A stretch of 64,000 nucleotides of DNA from Stappia sp. WLB 29 (lineage in GTDB: Bacteria; Pseudomonadota; Alphaproteobacteria; Rhizobiales; Stappiaceae), in the NCBI RefSeq assembly GCF_023507705.1, contig NZ_JALBGD010000012.1, positions 21,211-85,210 on the forward strand. Reading direction: 5' to 3'. Positions 1 through 9,700 of the stretch are shown here, piece by piece; the first letter of the stretch is position 1, and every line of letters begins with the position of its first letter. A program made the position numbers and the translations under genes. The notes under the pieces were generated by a model. That model was not told where the DNA came from. It did not search any database and saw only the letters and a program-made list of their open reading frames with translations.

Positions 1-3000
1 GATGCGCTCGTGCGCCTGCGCCGGGCCCGCGGTCTGCCCGGCTTGTCCATCGCCTGGGGGCCGTGGGGCGGCAAGGGCGGGCTCTCCGACCTGGAGGATA
101 ACCTGCTCGACCTGTTGCGGCGGGCCCGCATCCACAAGTTCGAGCCGGCGCGCGGCATCGCCACGCTGAACCGGCTCGTCGCCGGCCCCGGCGGCAATGT
201 CGTCGCCGTCGATGTGGAGTGGCCGGCCTTCGCCCCGCTCTACCGCGCCTTCGGGCGCAGCGACCTGCTGGCCCGTGTGGCGCCGGCGCTCGCCGGGCCC
301 GTCGAGGGCGAACGTCCGGACTGGTCGCGCCTGTCGGAAGACGAGCGCCGCCAGACGGTTGGCACGTTCGTCGATGCGGCGCTGCGCGAGGTGCTGAAGG
401 TCGATGCCGGCGTGTTGAGCGACGAAGCGGACCTCATCGGTCTCGGCCTCGATTCCATCCTGGTGATGGATCTTGCCCGCGTCATCGCCCGCGACCTCGG
501 CCTTGCCTGCCCGTTGCGGGCGATCTTCGAGAATGCGACGCCCGGACGCCTGCGCGCCCATCTGGTCGCGCTCGCCGGCGAGGCGGAGCCTTCGGAAAGG
601 AGCGGGGATACCCCGTCCGGCAGCGGCGGGCAGGGCCTGATCCTTGCCGATGCCAATGCCCGCCACGAGCCGTTCCCTCTCACCGAACTGCAATATGCCT
701 ACTGGGTCGGCCGCGATCCACGGCATGTCCTCGGGGGCATCGCCTGCCACGCGTATCTTGAGACCGAGCCGGATACCCCCTTCGACATTGCGCGGCTGGA
801 GGAGGCGTGGAACCTCCTGATCGCCCGCCACGACGCGCTGCGGCTGGTCGTCGACGATACGGGCCGCCAGCGCATCCTTGCTAAGGTTCCGTGCTATCGC
901 ATTGAGGTTACTGATCTTTCCGATGCGGATCCGGACCGGATCGCCTACCACCTGCTGGAGATGCGCGACACCCTCTCGCATCAGGTGCTCGATCCCTCGG
1001 TCTGGCCGATGTTCGACATCCGCCTGACACGTATGCCCGGCGGCCGCGACCGCCTGCACATTTCCATCGACATGCTTATCAATGATGCGATGAGCAGCCA
1101 GATCCTCTGGCAGGAATGGCAGGCGCTCTACCTTTCCGGCTCGGCCGAGGCCGCCGGCCTGCCGCCCTTCACGATCTCCTTCCGCGACTATGTCCTGGCC
1201 AAATCGGCCCCGGATGCGGAGCGCAAACGGCGCCAGGAGACCGACCGAACCTACTGGCTGGCGCAGCTCGACGAGTTGCCGCAAGGTCCGCAACTGCCTC
1301 TGGCGCGTGCGCCGGAACATATTGGAGCACCACGATTTTCCAGGCTGCAGGCGGATCTCGACGCTCCCCGCTGGGAGGCGTTGAAGGCGCAGGCCCGCAA
1401 GGTCGGAGTGACGCCTGCCGGCCTGCTGGTCGGCGTCTTCGGCGAGGTGCTCGCCGCCTGGAGCGACCAGGCGCGCTTCTCGCTCAACCTGACGATCTTC
1501 GACCGCCTCGCCCTGCACGAGGACGTGCCCCGGCTGGTCGGCGACTTCACCTGCCTGACCCTGCTCGCCCTCGATATCGAGGCGGTGATGCCGCTCGGCG
1601 AGCGCCTGCGCGACGTGCAGGGGCGCATGTTCGAGGCGCTGGAGCACCGGACCTTCAGCGCGGTCGACGTGCTGCGCGAGTTGAACCGCGGCGAGGCCGG
1701 GCGGCAGTTCGCAGCGCCCGTGGTCTTCACCAGCCAACTCGGCATGCAGGACCCCACCAAGGGGACCTCGGAGGGCGATGTGCTCGGCCGGCTTGTCCAC
1801 GGTATCACCCAGACGCCGCAGGTCTGGCTCGATCATCAGGCGGGCGAGCAGGACGGGGCGCTCGTCTACAATTGGGATGTGGTCGACGGACTGTTCCCCG
1901 CCGGCCTCGTCGAGGGGATGTTCACGGCCTACGGCGCCCTGCTGGAGCGGCTGGCCGATGAAGCCGCGACGTGGCACGAGCCGGTCGGCGATCTGCGGCC
2001 GGAGAGCCAGAGGCTGGTGCGCCGTGCGGTCAACGAGACGGCACGGGAGCTGCCGCTCGACCTGCTCGATGCCCCGTTCTTCCGAAACACGCAGGCCAGA
2101 CCGCAAGCTCTGGCGCTGGTTGTCGGGGGGAGGTCCTACTCCTACGGCGAACTGGCCGGCTGGGTCCGGCGGCTTGCCGGCGGGCTGCGGCAGGCCGGCA
2201 TCCGCCGCGGCGAGCGTGTCGCGGTGCTGATGGAAAAGGGCGCGGAGCAGGCCGCAGCGTGCCTCGCCATCCTGTCGCAGGGCGGCGTCTATATCCCCGT
2301 CGATCCGGCGATCCCCTCGCCGCGCTTTGCCAGCATCGTGGAGACGAGCGGCATCCGGCTGGGTGTGACCCAGGCGCGGCTGGCCGAGCGGCTGCCGGAG
2401 TTTTCCGGAAAACTTGTCCTCGCGGACGAGGAGGCCTGCGAAGGCTACGAGGAAGCGGAACCGGCGAGCGGTCGCGCGCTCTCCGACGAGGCCTATGTCA
2501 TCTACACGTCCGGCTCGACCGGAACGCCCAAGGGCGTTCTGATCGATCATCGCGGGGCCTCGAATACGGTCCTCGACATCAACGCTCGCTTCGATGTCGA
2601 TGAAAACGACCGTATCTTCGGCTTCTCGGCGCTCGGCTTCGACCTGTCGGTCTACGACCTCTTCGGCTGTTTCGCGGCCGGGGCGGCGCTGGTGCTGCCC
2701 GACCCGGAGGGAACGCACGACCCGTCGCACTGGGCGGAGCTGATCTCCCGCCACGGCGTTACCGTGTGGAACTCGGTGCCGGCGGTCTGCGATCTGCTGC
2801 TCGGGGAGACGGGGGCCGACCTCTCCAGCCTGCGCCTCGTCCTGCTTTCGGGCGACTGGGTGCCGCTGAAACTGCCTGCGATCCTGCGCGAGCGCGTGCC
2901 GGGCGCACGGCTCATCGCCATGGGCGGGGCGACCGAGGCCTCGATCTGGTCCAACTGGTTCGAGGTGGAGGAGGTGCGTCCCGGCTGGACGTCGATCCCG

Positions 3001-6000
3001 TATGGCACGCCGCTGTCCAACCAGAGCTACCGGGTGCTGGATGCGCGCCTGCGCGACCGGCCGGACTGGGTGATCGGCGACCTGCATATCGGCGGCGTCG
3101 GTCTGGCCCTCGGCTACGAGGGGGACAAGGAGCGCACCGAAGCCGCTTTCATCCGGCATCCGGACGGCGAACGGCTCTACCGGACCGGGGACATGGCGCG
3201 CTACTGGCCGGACGGCATCATCGAGTTCCTGGGTCGCCGGGACACGCAGGTGAAGATTGCCGGCCACCGGATCGAACTGGGGGATATCGAGGCGGCACTG
3301 GCCGGCCATGCGGGGATACGCGACGCGGTGGTCGATGTCGTCGGCTCGCAGGAGCGGGGCCGGCGCCTGGTCGCCTGGCTGCGCCTGGAGGGGGCCCATC
3401 CCGACTTCCACGAGACGCTTGCCGCCGATCCGGCGGAGGCCGCAGCCATTGCTGCCTCCCTCGGGGACACGCTTGCCTGCGGCATGGAGGCCATCGCCCT
3501 GCCGCAGGGGAGGGCCGGTGCCTATGCCGCCTGGCAGGCCGGGCTCGCAGCACGCACCCTGGCGGACCTGTTCGCCGAAGCCGGACTGCTCGTGGAGGGG
3601 GACAAGACCTTCGATCAGCAGGACATGGCCACCGCCCTCGGGCTTGCGGCGGACTTCCGGCAGTTGCTCCCGCGCTGGCTTGCCCATCTGGAACGGCACG
3701 GCGTGTTGAGGCGCGCCGGAGACCGCTTCGGCATCGGGGCGCCGCCGCCCTCCTGGGAGGATATGGAAGACGGAGCCCTTGAGGCGGGGCAAGCCCGCGA
3801 CCTCGTCGTCCGCCTCAAGGGACTGGTGCCGGAGATCGCGGCCGTGCTGCGCGGCGAGATGGATCCTCTGGAGCTCTTCTATGCCGACGGGGCCGATCTC
3901 AGCCCGGAACGGCTGGCCCGGCTGAATCCTTGCGCGGTCGACACTCATCGCCGCATCGGCGAAGCGCTCGCGGAGATGGCGACGGCGGCGGGCCGGCCCC
4001 TGCGTGTCCTGGAGATCGGTGCCCGCGGCGGCGTCGCCACCCGCGACTGGCTGACGGGACTGTCCGAGGCGGCCGCAGGAGAGCCCGCCCGGACGCTCGT
4101 CGGTCTGGTGCTGGCCGATCCCTCGCCCTTGCTGCTGGCCGAGGCGGCGCGAAACCTGCCGGGCGGACTGGAGGCCGCAACCGTGGTGCTCGATCCCGAA
4201 GGCACGATGCCGGCGGAGCTGGAACCGAACAGCTTCGACGTCGTCCTTGCCTTCAATGCCCTGCACCGGGCGCGCGACGTCGGCGACCTTCTGGCGAACG
4301 CCCGCTCGCTGTTGAAGCCGGCCGGGCACCTTCTGGCGGTGGAACTGACCGTCAACGGCCCGATGATCGACCTGACGGCGGGGCTGATCGAGCGCGGTTT
4401 TGCCGGGCTTGCCGACCGGCGGAAGGAGAGCGGTCTGCCGCTGATGGCCGCCTCGGCGTGGACGCAGAGCCTCGGAGCGGCCGGCTTCGAGGCCGCGCTT
4501 GCCCTCGATCCCGCCGGCAACGGCGATCTCGCCGTCCTGGCCGCCCGCAACGTCGATCCGGCCGTGCGTTTCCGCCCCGAACGGGTGATCCGCCATCTCG
4601 AAGGCGTGCTGCCGGCATACATGGTGCCGCGTCAGGTGGTGCTGCTGGCGACGCTGCCCCTGTCGGCAAACGGCAAGGTGGACCGCAAGCGCCTGCCGTT
4701 GCCGGGGGAGGCCGCCCCGGAACAGCAGACGCTCGCCGCCCCGCGCAGCGAGAGCGAACGCCGGCTTGCCGCGATCTGGAGCGAGTTGCTCGGCCATGAG
4801 GTCGGACGCGATGCCAATTTCTTCGCGGCCGGCGGCGACAGCCTGATCGCCGTGCGGATGACCGAGCGCATCCGCGCCGTCTTCGGGCGCAAGGTGAAGC
4901 TGCGCAGCATTTTCGCGATGCAGGACCTTGCCGAACTCGCCGCCCATCTCGACGACCTGGGCCGGGAGGGGCAGGAGGCCTCCGGCGACGCGCCGGTGCA
5001 ACTTTCCGTCGACCCGCACGCGCAGTTCGAGCCGTTCCCGCTCACCGATGTGCAGCAGGCCTATTTCATCGGCCGCCAGCCGCTGTTTCCGCTGGGAGGG
5101 GTGTCGACCCACATCTTCGCGGAGATCGACGTCACCGATCTGTCCGCCGAGGCGCTGGGCTGGGCTTGGAACCGGCTGGTGCAGCGGCACGGCATGCTGC
5201 GGGCGGTGATCGACGAGGAGGGCAACCAGCGGATCCTGCCGCAAGTGCCGGTCTTCTCGGCGATGACCGCCGATCTGACGGAGGGCGACGAGGCGGCGCT
5301 GGAGCACTGGCTGGAGCGCCAGCGCCGGGAGATGAGCCACCGGGTCTACGATACGGCGCAATGGCCCTTGTTCGACGTGCGCATGGCCAAACACGCAGGC
5401 GGCGTCAGGCTGCTGGTCAGCCTCGACAATCTCGTCTGCGACGGACGCAGCATGGTCATGCTCTTGTCGGAATGGGCCGCACTGGCTCGCGACCGCGAGA
5501 CCGTGCTGCCGCCGCTGGACCTGTCCTTCCGCGATGTGGTGCTGCACTGGCAGGGCGAGGAAGCCTCGCCCGCCCATGCGGCGAGCCTGGAGCACTGGTT
5601 CGCCCGCCTGCCGGACCTGCCGCCGGCACCAAACCTGCCCTTGCGGCGCAAGCCGGAGGACCTGACGCCGCCGCGCTTTGCCCGTCTCGCCGGTACGCTT
5701 TCCCATGACGAATGGGCAGCCTTCCGCGCGAATGCGGCGACTGCCGGCCTGTCTCCCAACGCGGCGCTGCTCTCCGCCTATGCGGCAGCCTTACGCGGCG
5801 GCGGGGGCGGCGACCGCTTCAGCGTGAACCTGACGCTGTTCCGCCGCGATCCGATCCATCCGCAGATCGACCTTTTGGTCGGCGACTTCACCTCGCTGCT
5901 GCTGGTGCCGTTCGAGGCGCGCGAAGGGGAGAGCTTCGCCGCAGCCGCACGCCGTCTGCAGGACCGGCTGATGGAGGATCTCGAGCACGCCCGGGTTTCA

Positions 6001-6744
6001 GCGGTGCGGGTGATGCGCGAGGCCGCAAGGCGCGGCACGGATGCGCAGGCGCTCGCCGTTCCCGTGGTCTTCACCAGCGGTGTCGGCGTCGACAACACGG
6101 CGTCCGACGGCCGCACCGCAGACTGGCTGGGCCGGTTCACCGGCGGCATCACCCAGACGCCGCAGGTGTGGATCGACCATCAGGTCGTCGACCGGGACGG
6201 CGAGCTTGCCTTCAACTGGGACCATGTCGAAGGCCTGTTCGACGGCGAGTGGATCGAAGGCGTGTTCAACGCCTATTGCCGCATGCTGTCCGATCTCGCA
6301 GCCGACCCGGGCGCCTGGCAGGCCCTGTTGCCCGCGGTCGAGCCCACGACTGCCGGCGCCTTGCCGGTCACGGATGGCGTCGAGATCGGCGAGGACGCAG
6401 AGGCTGGCGAGACCCGGACCGGACCCGTCGACGGGGCGGTTGCCGAGCTGATCGCCGACCTCCTCGCACAGGAACTCGGCACCGGGCCGGTGGACCGGAG
6501 CGCCAGCTTCTTCGAGTTGGGGGCGACGTCGCTGACCTTGCTGCGGCTGCATCAGAAGCTGCGCAAGGCTCTGGGGCGCAACTTCCCCGTGGTCGCCATG
6601 TTCGCCCACCCCAGCGTCCAGGCACTTGCCGGCCATCTGGCAGCGCCCGAGCCGGTCCTTGCCGGAGAGGCCGGGCATGCGGGCGCGCGCCGGGCGGCGG
6701 GGCGGGCCAATGCCGAGCGCCGGCGCCGTGTGCGCGACCAGTGA
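1..6744 (+). CDS. Hybrid PKS-NRPS, HMWP2/MicC-like, 5' end outside window
   Basis: Partial gene; the frame is open from base 1, so the GTG at 10 is not its start. Numbering residues from base 10, the order is: C-terminal end of a PKS ketoreductase (SIAWGPWG), ACP (Ser about 149 in GLGLDS), cyclization domain Cy1 (about 222-660, DMLIND), adenylation domain (YTSGSTGTPKG near 829) with an inserted methyltransferase-like domain (about 1140-1500), PCP (Ser about 1611 in GGDS), Cy2 (from about 1676, DNLVCD) and a final PCP (Ser about 2174). Aligned by eye to GrsA, the A-domain pocket reads D-L-Y-N-L-S-M-I-W, close to the known cysteine code DLYNLSLIW. From yersiniabactin HMWP2 and micacocidin MicC, it should load cysteine and form two thiazoline rings on a PKS-made starter. 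The inserted MT motif is degenerate (EIGARGG instead of EIGxGxG), so methylation there is doubtful. Confidence 0.9.
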   Translation, partial: DALVRLRRARGLPGLSIAWGPWGGKGGLSDLEDNLLDLLRRARIHKFEPARGIATLNRLVAGPGGNVVAVDVEWPAFAPLYRAFGRSDLLARVAPALAGPVEGERPDWSRLSEDERRQTVGTFVDAALREVLKVDAGVLSDEADLIGLGLDSILVMDLARVIARDLGLACPLRAIFENATPGRLRAHLVALAGEAEPSERSGDTPSGSGGQGLILADANARHEPFPLTELQYAYWVGRDPRHVLGGIACHAYLETEPDTPFDIARLEEAWNLLIARHDALRLVVDDTGRQRILAKVPCYRIEVTDLSDADPDRIAYHLLEMRDTLSHQVLDPSVWPMFDIRLTRMPGGRDRLHISIDMLINDAMSSQILWQEWQALYLSGSAEAAGLPPFTISFRDYVLAKSAPDAERKRRQETDRTYWLAQLDELPQGPQLPLARAPEHIGAPRFSRLQADLDAPRWEALKAQARKVGVTPAGLLVGVFGEVLAAWSDQARFSLNLTIFDRLALHEDVPRLVGDFTCLTLLALDIEAVMPLGERLRDVQGRMFEALEHRTFSAVDVLRELNRGEAGRQFAAPVVFTSQLGMQDPTKGTSEGDVLGRLVHGITQTPQVWLDHQAGEQDGALVYNWDVVDGLFPAGLVEGMFTAYGALLERLADEAATWHEPVGDLRPESQRLVRRAVNETARELPLDLLDAPFFRNTQARPQALALVVGGRSYSYGELAGWVRRLAGGLRQAGIRRGERVAVLMEKGAEQAAACLAILSQGGVYIPVDPAIPSPRFASIVETSGIRLGVTQARLAERLPEFSGKLVLADEEACEGYEEAEPASGRALSDEAYVIYTSGSTGTPKGVLIDHRGASNTVLDINARFDVDENDRIFGFSALGFDLSVYDLFGCFAAGAALVLPDPEGTHDPSHWAELISRHGVTVWNSVPAVCDLLLGETGADLSSLRLVLLSGDWVPLKLPAILRERVPGARLIAMGGATEASIWSNWFEVEEVRPGWTSIPYGTPLSNQSYRVLDARLRDRPDWVIGDLHIGGVGLALGYEGDKERTEAAFIRHPDGERLYRTGDMARYWPDGIIEFLGRRDTQVKIAGHRIELGDIEAALAGHAGIRDAVVDVVGSQERGRRLVAWLRLEGAHPDFHETLAADPAEAAAIAASLGDTLACGMEAIALPQGRAGAYAAWQAGLAARTLADLFAEAGLLVEGDKTFDQQDMATALGLAADFRQLLPRWLAHLERHGVLRRAGDRFGIGAPPPSWEDMEDGALEAGQARDLVVRLKGLVPEIAAVLRGEMDPLELFYADGADLSPERLARLNPCAVDTHRRIGEALAEMATAAGRPLRVLEIGARGGVATRDWLTGLSEAAAGEPARTLVGLVLADPSPLLLAEAARNLPGGLEAATVVLDPEGTMPAELEPNSFDVVLAFNALHRARDVGDLLANARSLLKPAGHLLAVELTVNGPMIDLTAGLIERGFAGLADRRKESGLPLMAASAWTQSLGAAGFEAALALDPAGNGDLAVLAARNVDPAVRFRPERVIRHLEGVLPAYMVPRQVVLLATLPLSANGKVDRKRLPLPGEAAPEQQTLAAPRSESERRLAAIWSELLGHEVGRDANFFAAGGDSLIAVRMTERIRAVFGRKVKLRSIFAMQDLAELAAHLDDLGREGQEASGDAPVQLSVDPHAQFEPFPLTDVQQAYFIGRQPLFPLGGVSTHIFAEIDVTDLSAEALGWAWNRLVQRHGMLRAVIDEEGNQRILPQVPVFSAMTADLTEGDEAALEHWLERQRREMSHRVYDTAQWPLFDVRMAKHAGGVRLLVSLDNLVCDGRSMVMLLSEWAALARDRETVLPPLDLSFRDVVLHWQGEEASPAHAASLEHWFARLPDLPPAPNLPLRRKPEDLTPPRFARLAGTLSHDEWAAFRANAATAGLSPNAALLSAYAAALRGGGGGDRFSVNLTLFRRDPIHPQIDLLVGDFTSLLLVPFEAREGESFAAAARRLQDRLMEDLEHARVSAVRVMREAARRGTDAQALAVPVVFTSGVGVDNTASDGRTADWLGRFTGGITQTPQVWIDHQVVDRDGELAFNWDHVEGLFDGEWIEGVFNAYCRMLSDLAADPGAWQALLPAVEPTTAGALPVTDGVEIGEDAEAGETRTGPVDGAVAELIADLLAQELGTGPVDRSASFFELGATSLTLLRLHQKLRKALGRNFPVVAMFAHPSVQALAGHLAAPEPVLAGEAGHAGARRAAGRANAERRRRVRDQ

Positions 6745-6778
6745 TCCTTCAATTCCCCCACTTCAATCAGGCGGACCC

Positions 6779-9700
6779 ATGCGCGCTTTCGACATGAGCC
6801 TTTTCACCGAGATCTATCAGGACGTGGAACCGGTCGCGATCATCGGGGCGGGATGCCGCTTCATGGGAGCGGCGGATCCCTTCACCTTCTGGCGGCGGCT
6901 TGCCGACGGCGAGGAACTGTCGCGCCGGGTCACCGCGCAGGATCTCGCCGCCGCCGGTCTCGATCCCGCGCTGCTGGAACGGGACGACTTCGTCCCCGTC
7001 GCCAGCGTCGTCGACGAAGCCGAGCATTTCGATGCCGGGCTGTTCGGCTACTCGCCGGCGGAGGCCGCGACCATCGATCCGCAGCAGCGCCTGTTTCTCG
7101 CCTGCTCGCGCGAGGCGCTGGACATGGCAGGGCTTGCGGATTCTGTCGCCGGCATGCGCGTCGGGGTCTTCGGGTCCGCGCGCATGAGCACTTTCGTGAT
7201 GCCGCAGCCGGAGGACGTGCTGTCGGCCGGCCAGTCGCGGACCTTCCAGCGGCTGATCGGCAACGACAAGGACTATCTGGCGACCCGCACGGCCTACAAG
7301 CTCGGCCTGACGGGGCCGGCGATGACGGTCCAGACGGCGTGTTCCAGCTCGCTGGTTGCCGTCCATGTCGCCTGCGAGCAATTGCGCAGCGGCGAATGCG
7401 ATCTGGCGCTCGCAGGCGGGGCGGCGCTCACCTTCCCGATGGCCGCCGGCTATTTCCACCAGCCGGGCATGATCTTCTCGCCCGACGGAACCTGCCGCCC
7501 GTTCGACGCGGAAGCGTCCGGCACCTTCATCGGCAATGGCGTCGGCGTCGTGCTGCTGAAGCCGCTGCGCCGGGCGCTGGAAGACGGCGACGGCATCCTC
7601 GCGGTCATCCGCGGATCGGCGGTCAACAATGACGGCACCGAGAAGGCCGGCTTCACCGCGCCCTCGCTTGCCGGACAGCGGGCGGTGATCGAGGAGGCGA
7701 TGGCGCTGGCCGGCGTCACCTCGGATCGCATCGGCATGGTGGAGACGCACGGCACCGCCACGCCGCTCGGCGACCCGATCGAGCTCAATGCGCTGGCCGA
7801 GGCCTTCGGCCGCGACACGCCGCGCCGCCACCCTTGCGCGCTGGGCGCGCTCAAGGCGAATACCGGGCATCTCGACACCGCCGCCGGGATCGGTGCGCTG
7901 ATCAAGGCCGCCTTCAGCGTGCGCACAGGGCTGATCGCGCCCTGCCTGCATTTTCGCAAGCCCAATCCGGCGCTGGAAATCGACGCAACGCCCTTCATCG
8001 TGCCGCAGGCCCTGCAAGCCTGGCCGGAAGGACCGAGGATTGCCGGCGTCAGCTCCTTCGGGATCGGCGGGACCAATTGCCACGTCATCGTCGAGGACCT
8101 GCCCGAACCGCTGAAGCCGGCGCCGCGCAAGGTCGACGGTCCCTTGCGGCTCGCCCTGTCGGCGCCGGACCTGCCGGCGCTGCGCGCCCTGTCGCAGGCC
8201 CATGCGGATCTGCTGCTGGAAGGCGCCTATCAGGGCGAGCTGCCGCGTTATTGCGACACGCTCGTCCGCCAGCACATTGGCGCAGGGGGCATGCGGCTGG
8301 AGATCGGCGGCAGCGACGGGCTGGATCTTGCCCGCATGCTCTCGCTGTTTGCCGAGACCGGCGGCGAGAACGAGGCCTTCGCGCGGTCGAGCGACGCGGC
8401 GGCGCCGTTCTGGCGTGCCGGTTCGATGGGGGCACAGCCGCCGGCCGGTCCCGCAGGGCCGCGCGTGGTCGCGCCGGTCGCCCCGCGCATCGGCGGCCGC
8501 ATTGCCCGGCCGGGCGCGCAAGGTCAACGGGGGGACGGCTGGCGCGAATTGCTCGCGAGCCTCGGCGAGGCCTCGCGCCTGCGCGCGGCCGAGCACGACT
8601 GGTCGTCGCTGGAGGTGGAAGGCGCGGCCGTCGCCCGCCTGCACGCCATCCATGTCGCCCATGCCTTCGACAGGCTCGGCGTCTTTGCCGGCGGTGCCTG
8701 GCGCACGGTGGAGGAGGCGATGGCGGCGGGCGGCATCCTTCCGCACTACGCCCAGCTTACGGCCCGGCTCCTGCGCGACCTCGTGGACGAAGGCGTTCTT
8801 CAACGGGAGGGGGACAGGTTCGGCGCCCTGATCGTGCCGCCGATGGACGAGGCGGAGCCGCTGCTCGCGGACATGGCTGCGCGCGGCTACCGGCGCCTGA
8901 CCGGCATGGTCGCCCGCGTCGGCCCGCAGCTTGCACAGATGCTGACCGGCGAGGTCGATGCGGTGTCGCTGGTGTTCCCGTCTGCTGCCATGGACGACGT
9001 GGAGGACATGTACGAGCGCCAGCGCGACAGCGTCTTTCTCAACGCTCTCGCCGCCGACGCGGTCGCGGCGCTCGTCGAGGCGCTGCCGGCCGACAAGCCC
9101 CTGCGCGTCCTGGAAATCGGAGCGGGCACCGGCGGTACGACCTCGTCGCTGCTGCCGGTCCTGCCGGCGCGGCGGACCCGCTACACCTTCACCGATATCG
9201 GACCGCTGTTCCTGCGCAAGGCACGCGAAAAATTCGCCGCCTTTCCGTTTCTCGACTTCGCGACCCTCGACATAGAGAAGGATCTTGCCGCCCAGGGCTT
9301 CGAGCCGGGCGGCTACGATCTCGTGGTGGCGGCCAACGTGCTGCACAACGGCCGCGACCTGACACGGGTTCTCGCCGATGTGCGCCGCCTGCTGGCTCCG
9401 GGCGGGGTTCTCCTGATGCGTGAGATTTCTGAGCCAAAGCCCCTGTTCGACTTCATTTTCGGTCCCTTGGTGCCCGTGCTCGACGACATCGAGGCGCGGG
9501 GCGGCGAATTGTTTCCCTCGCTTGCCCGCTGGGGGGCGTTCCTCACCGAGGCAGGATGGTCCGATTGGTCGTCCTTCCCGCCGCCGGAGCAGAAGGACGG
9601 CGCCATCGGCGAGAGCATTCTTCTTGCCCGCAACGGAACGCCGCCTGCGCAGACGGTGTCCGTTCTCGCCGGGCGTCAGCCCGAGACGGCGCCTGTCGCT

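Noticed and set aside
10..12. GTG at base 10 as start of the first gene
   Set aside because: The frame is open from base 1 and begins in the middle of a KR domain, so the gene is truncated by the window edge.
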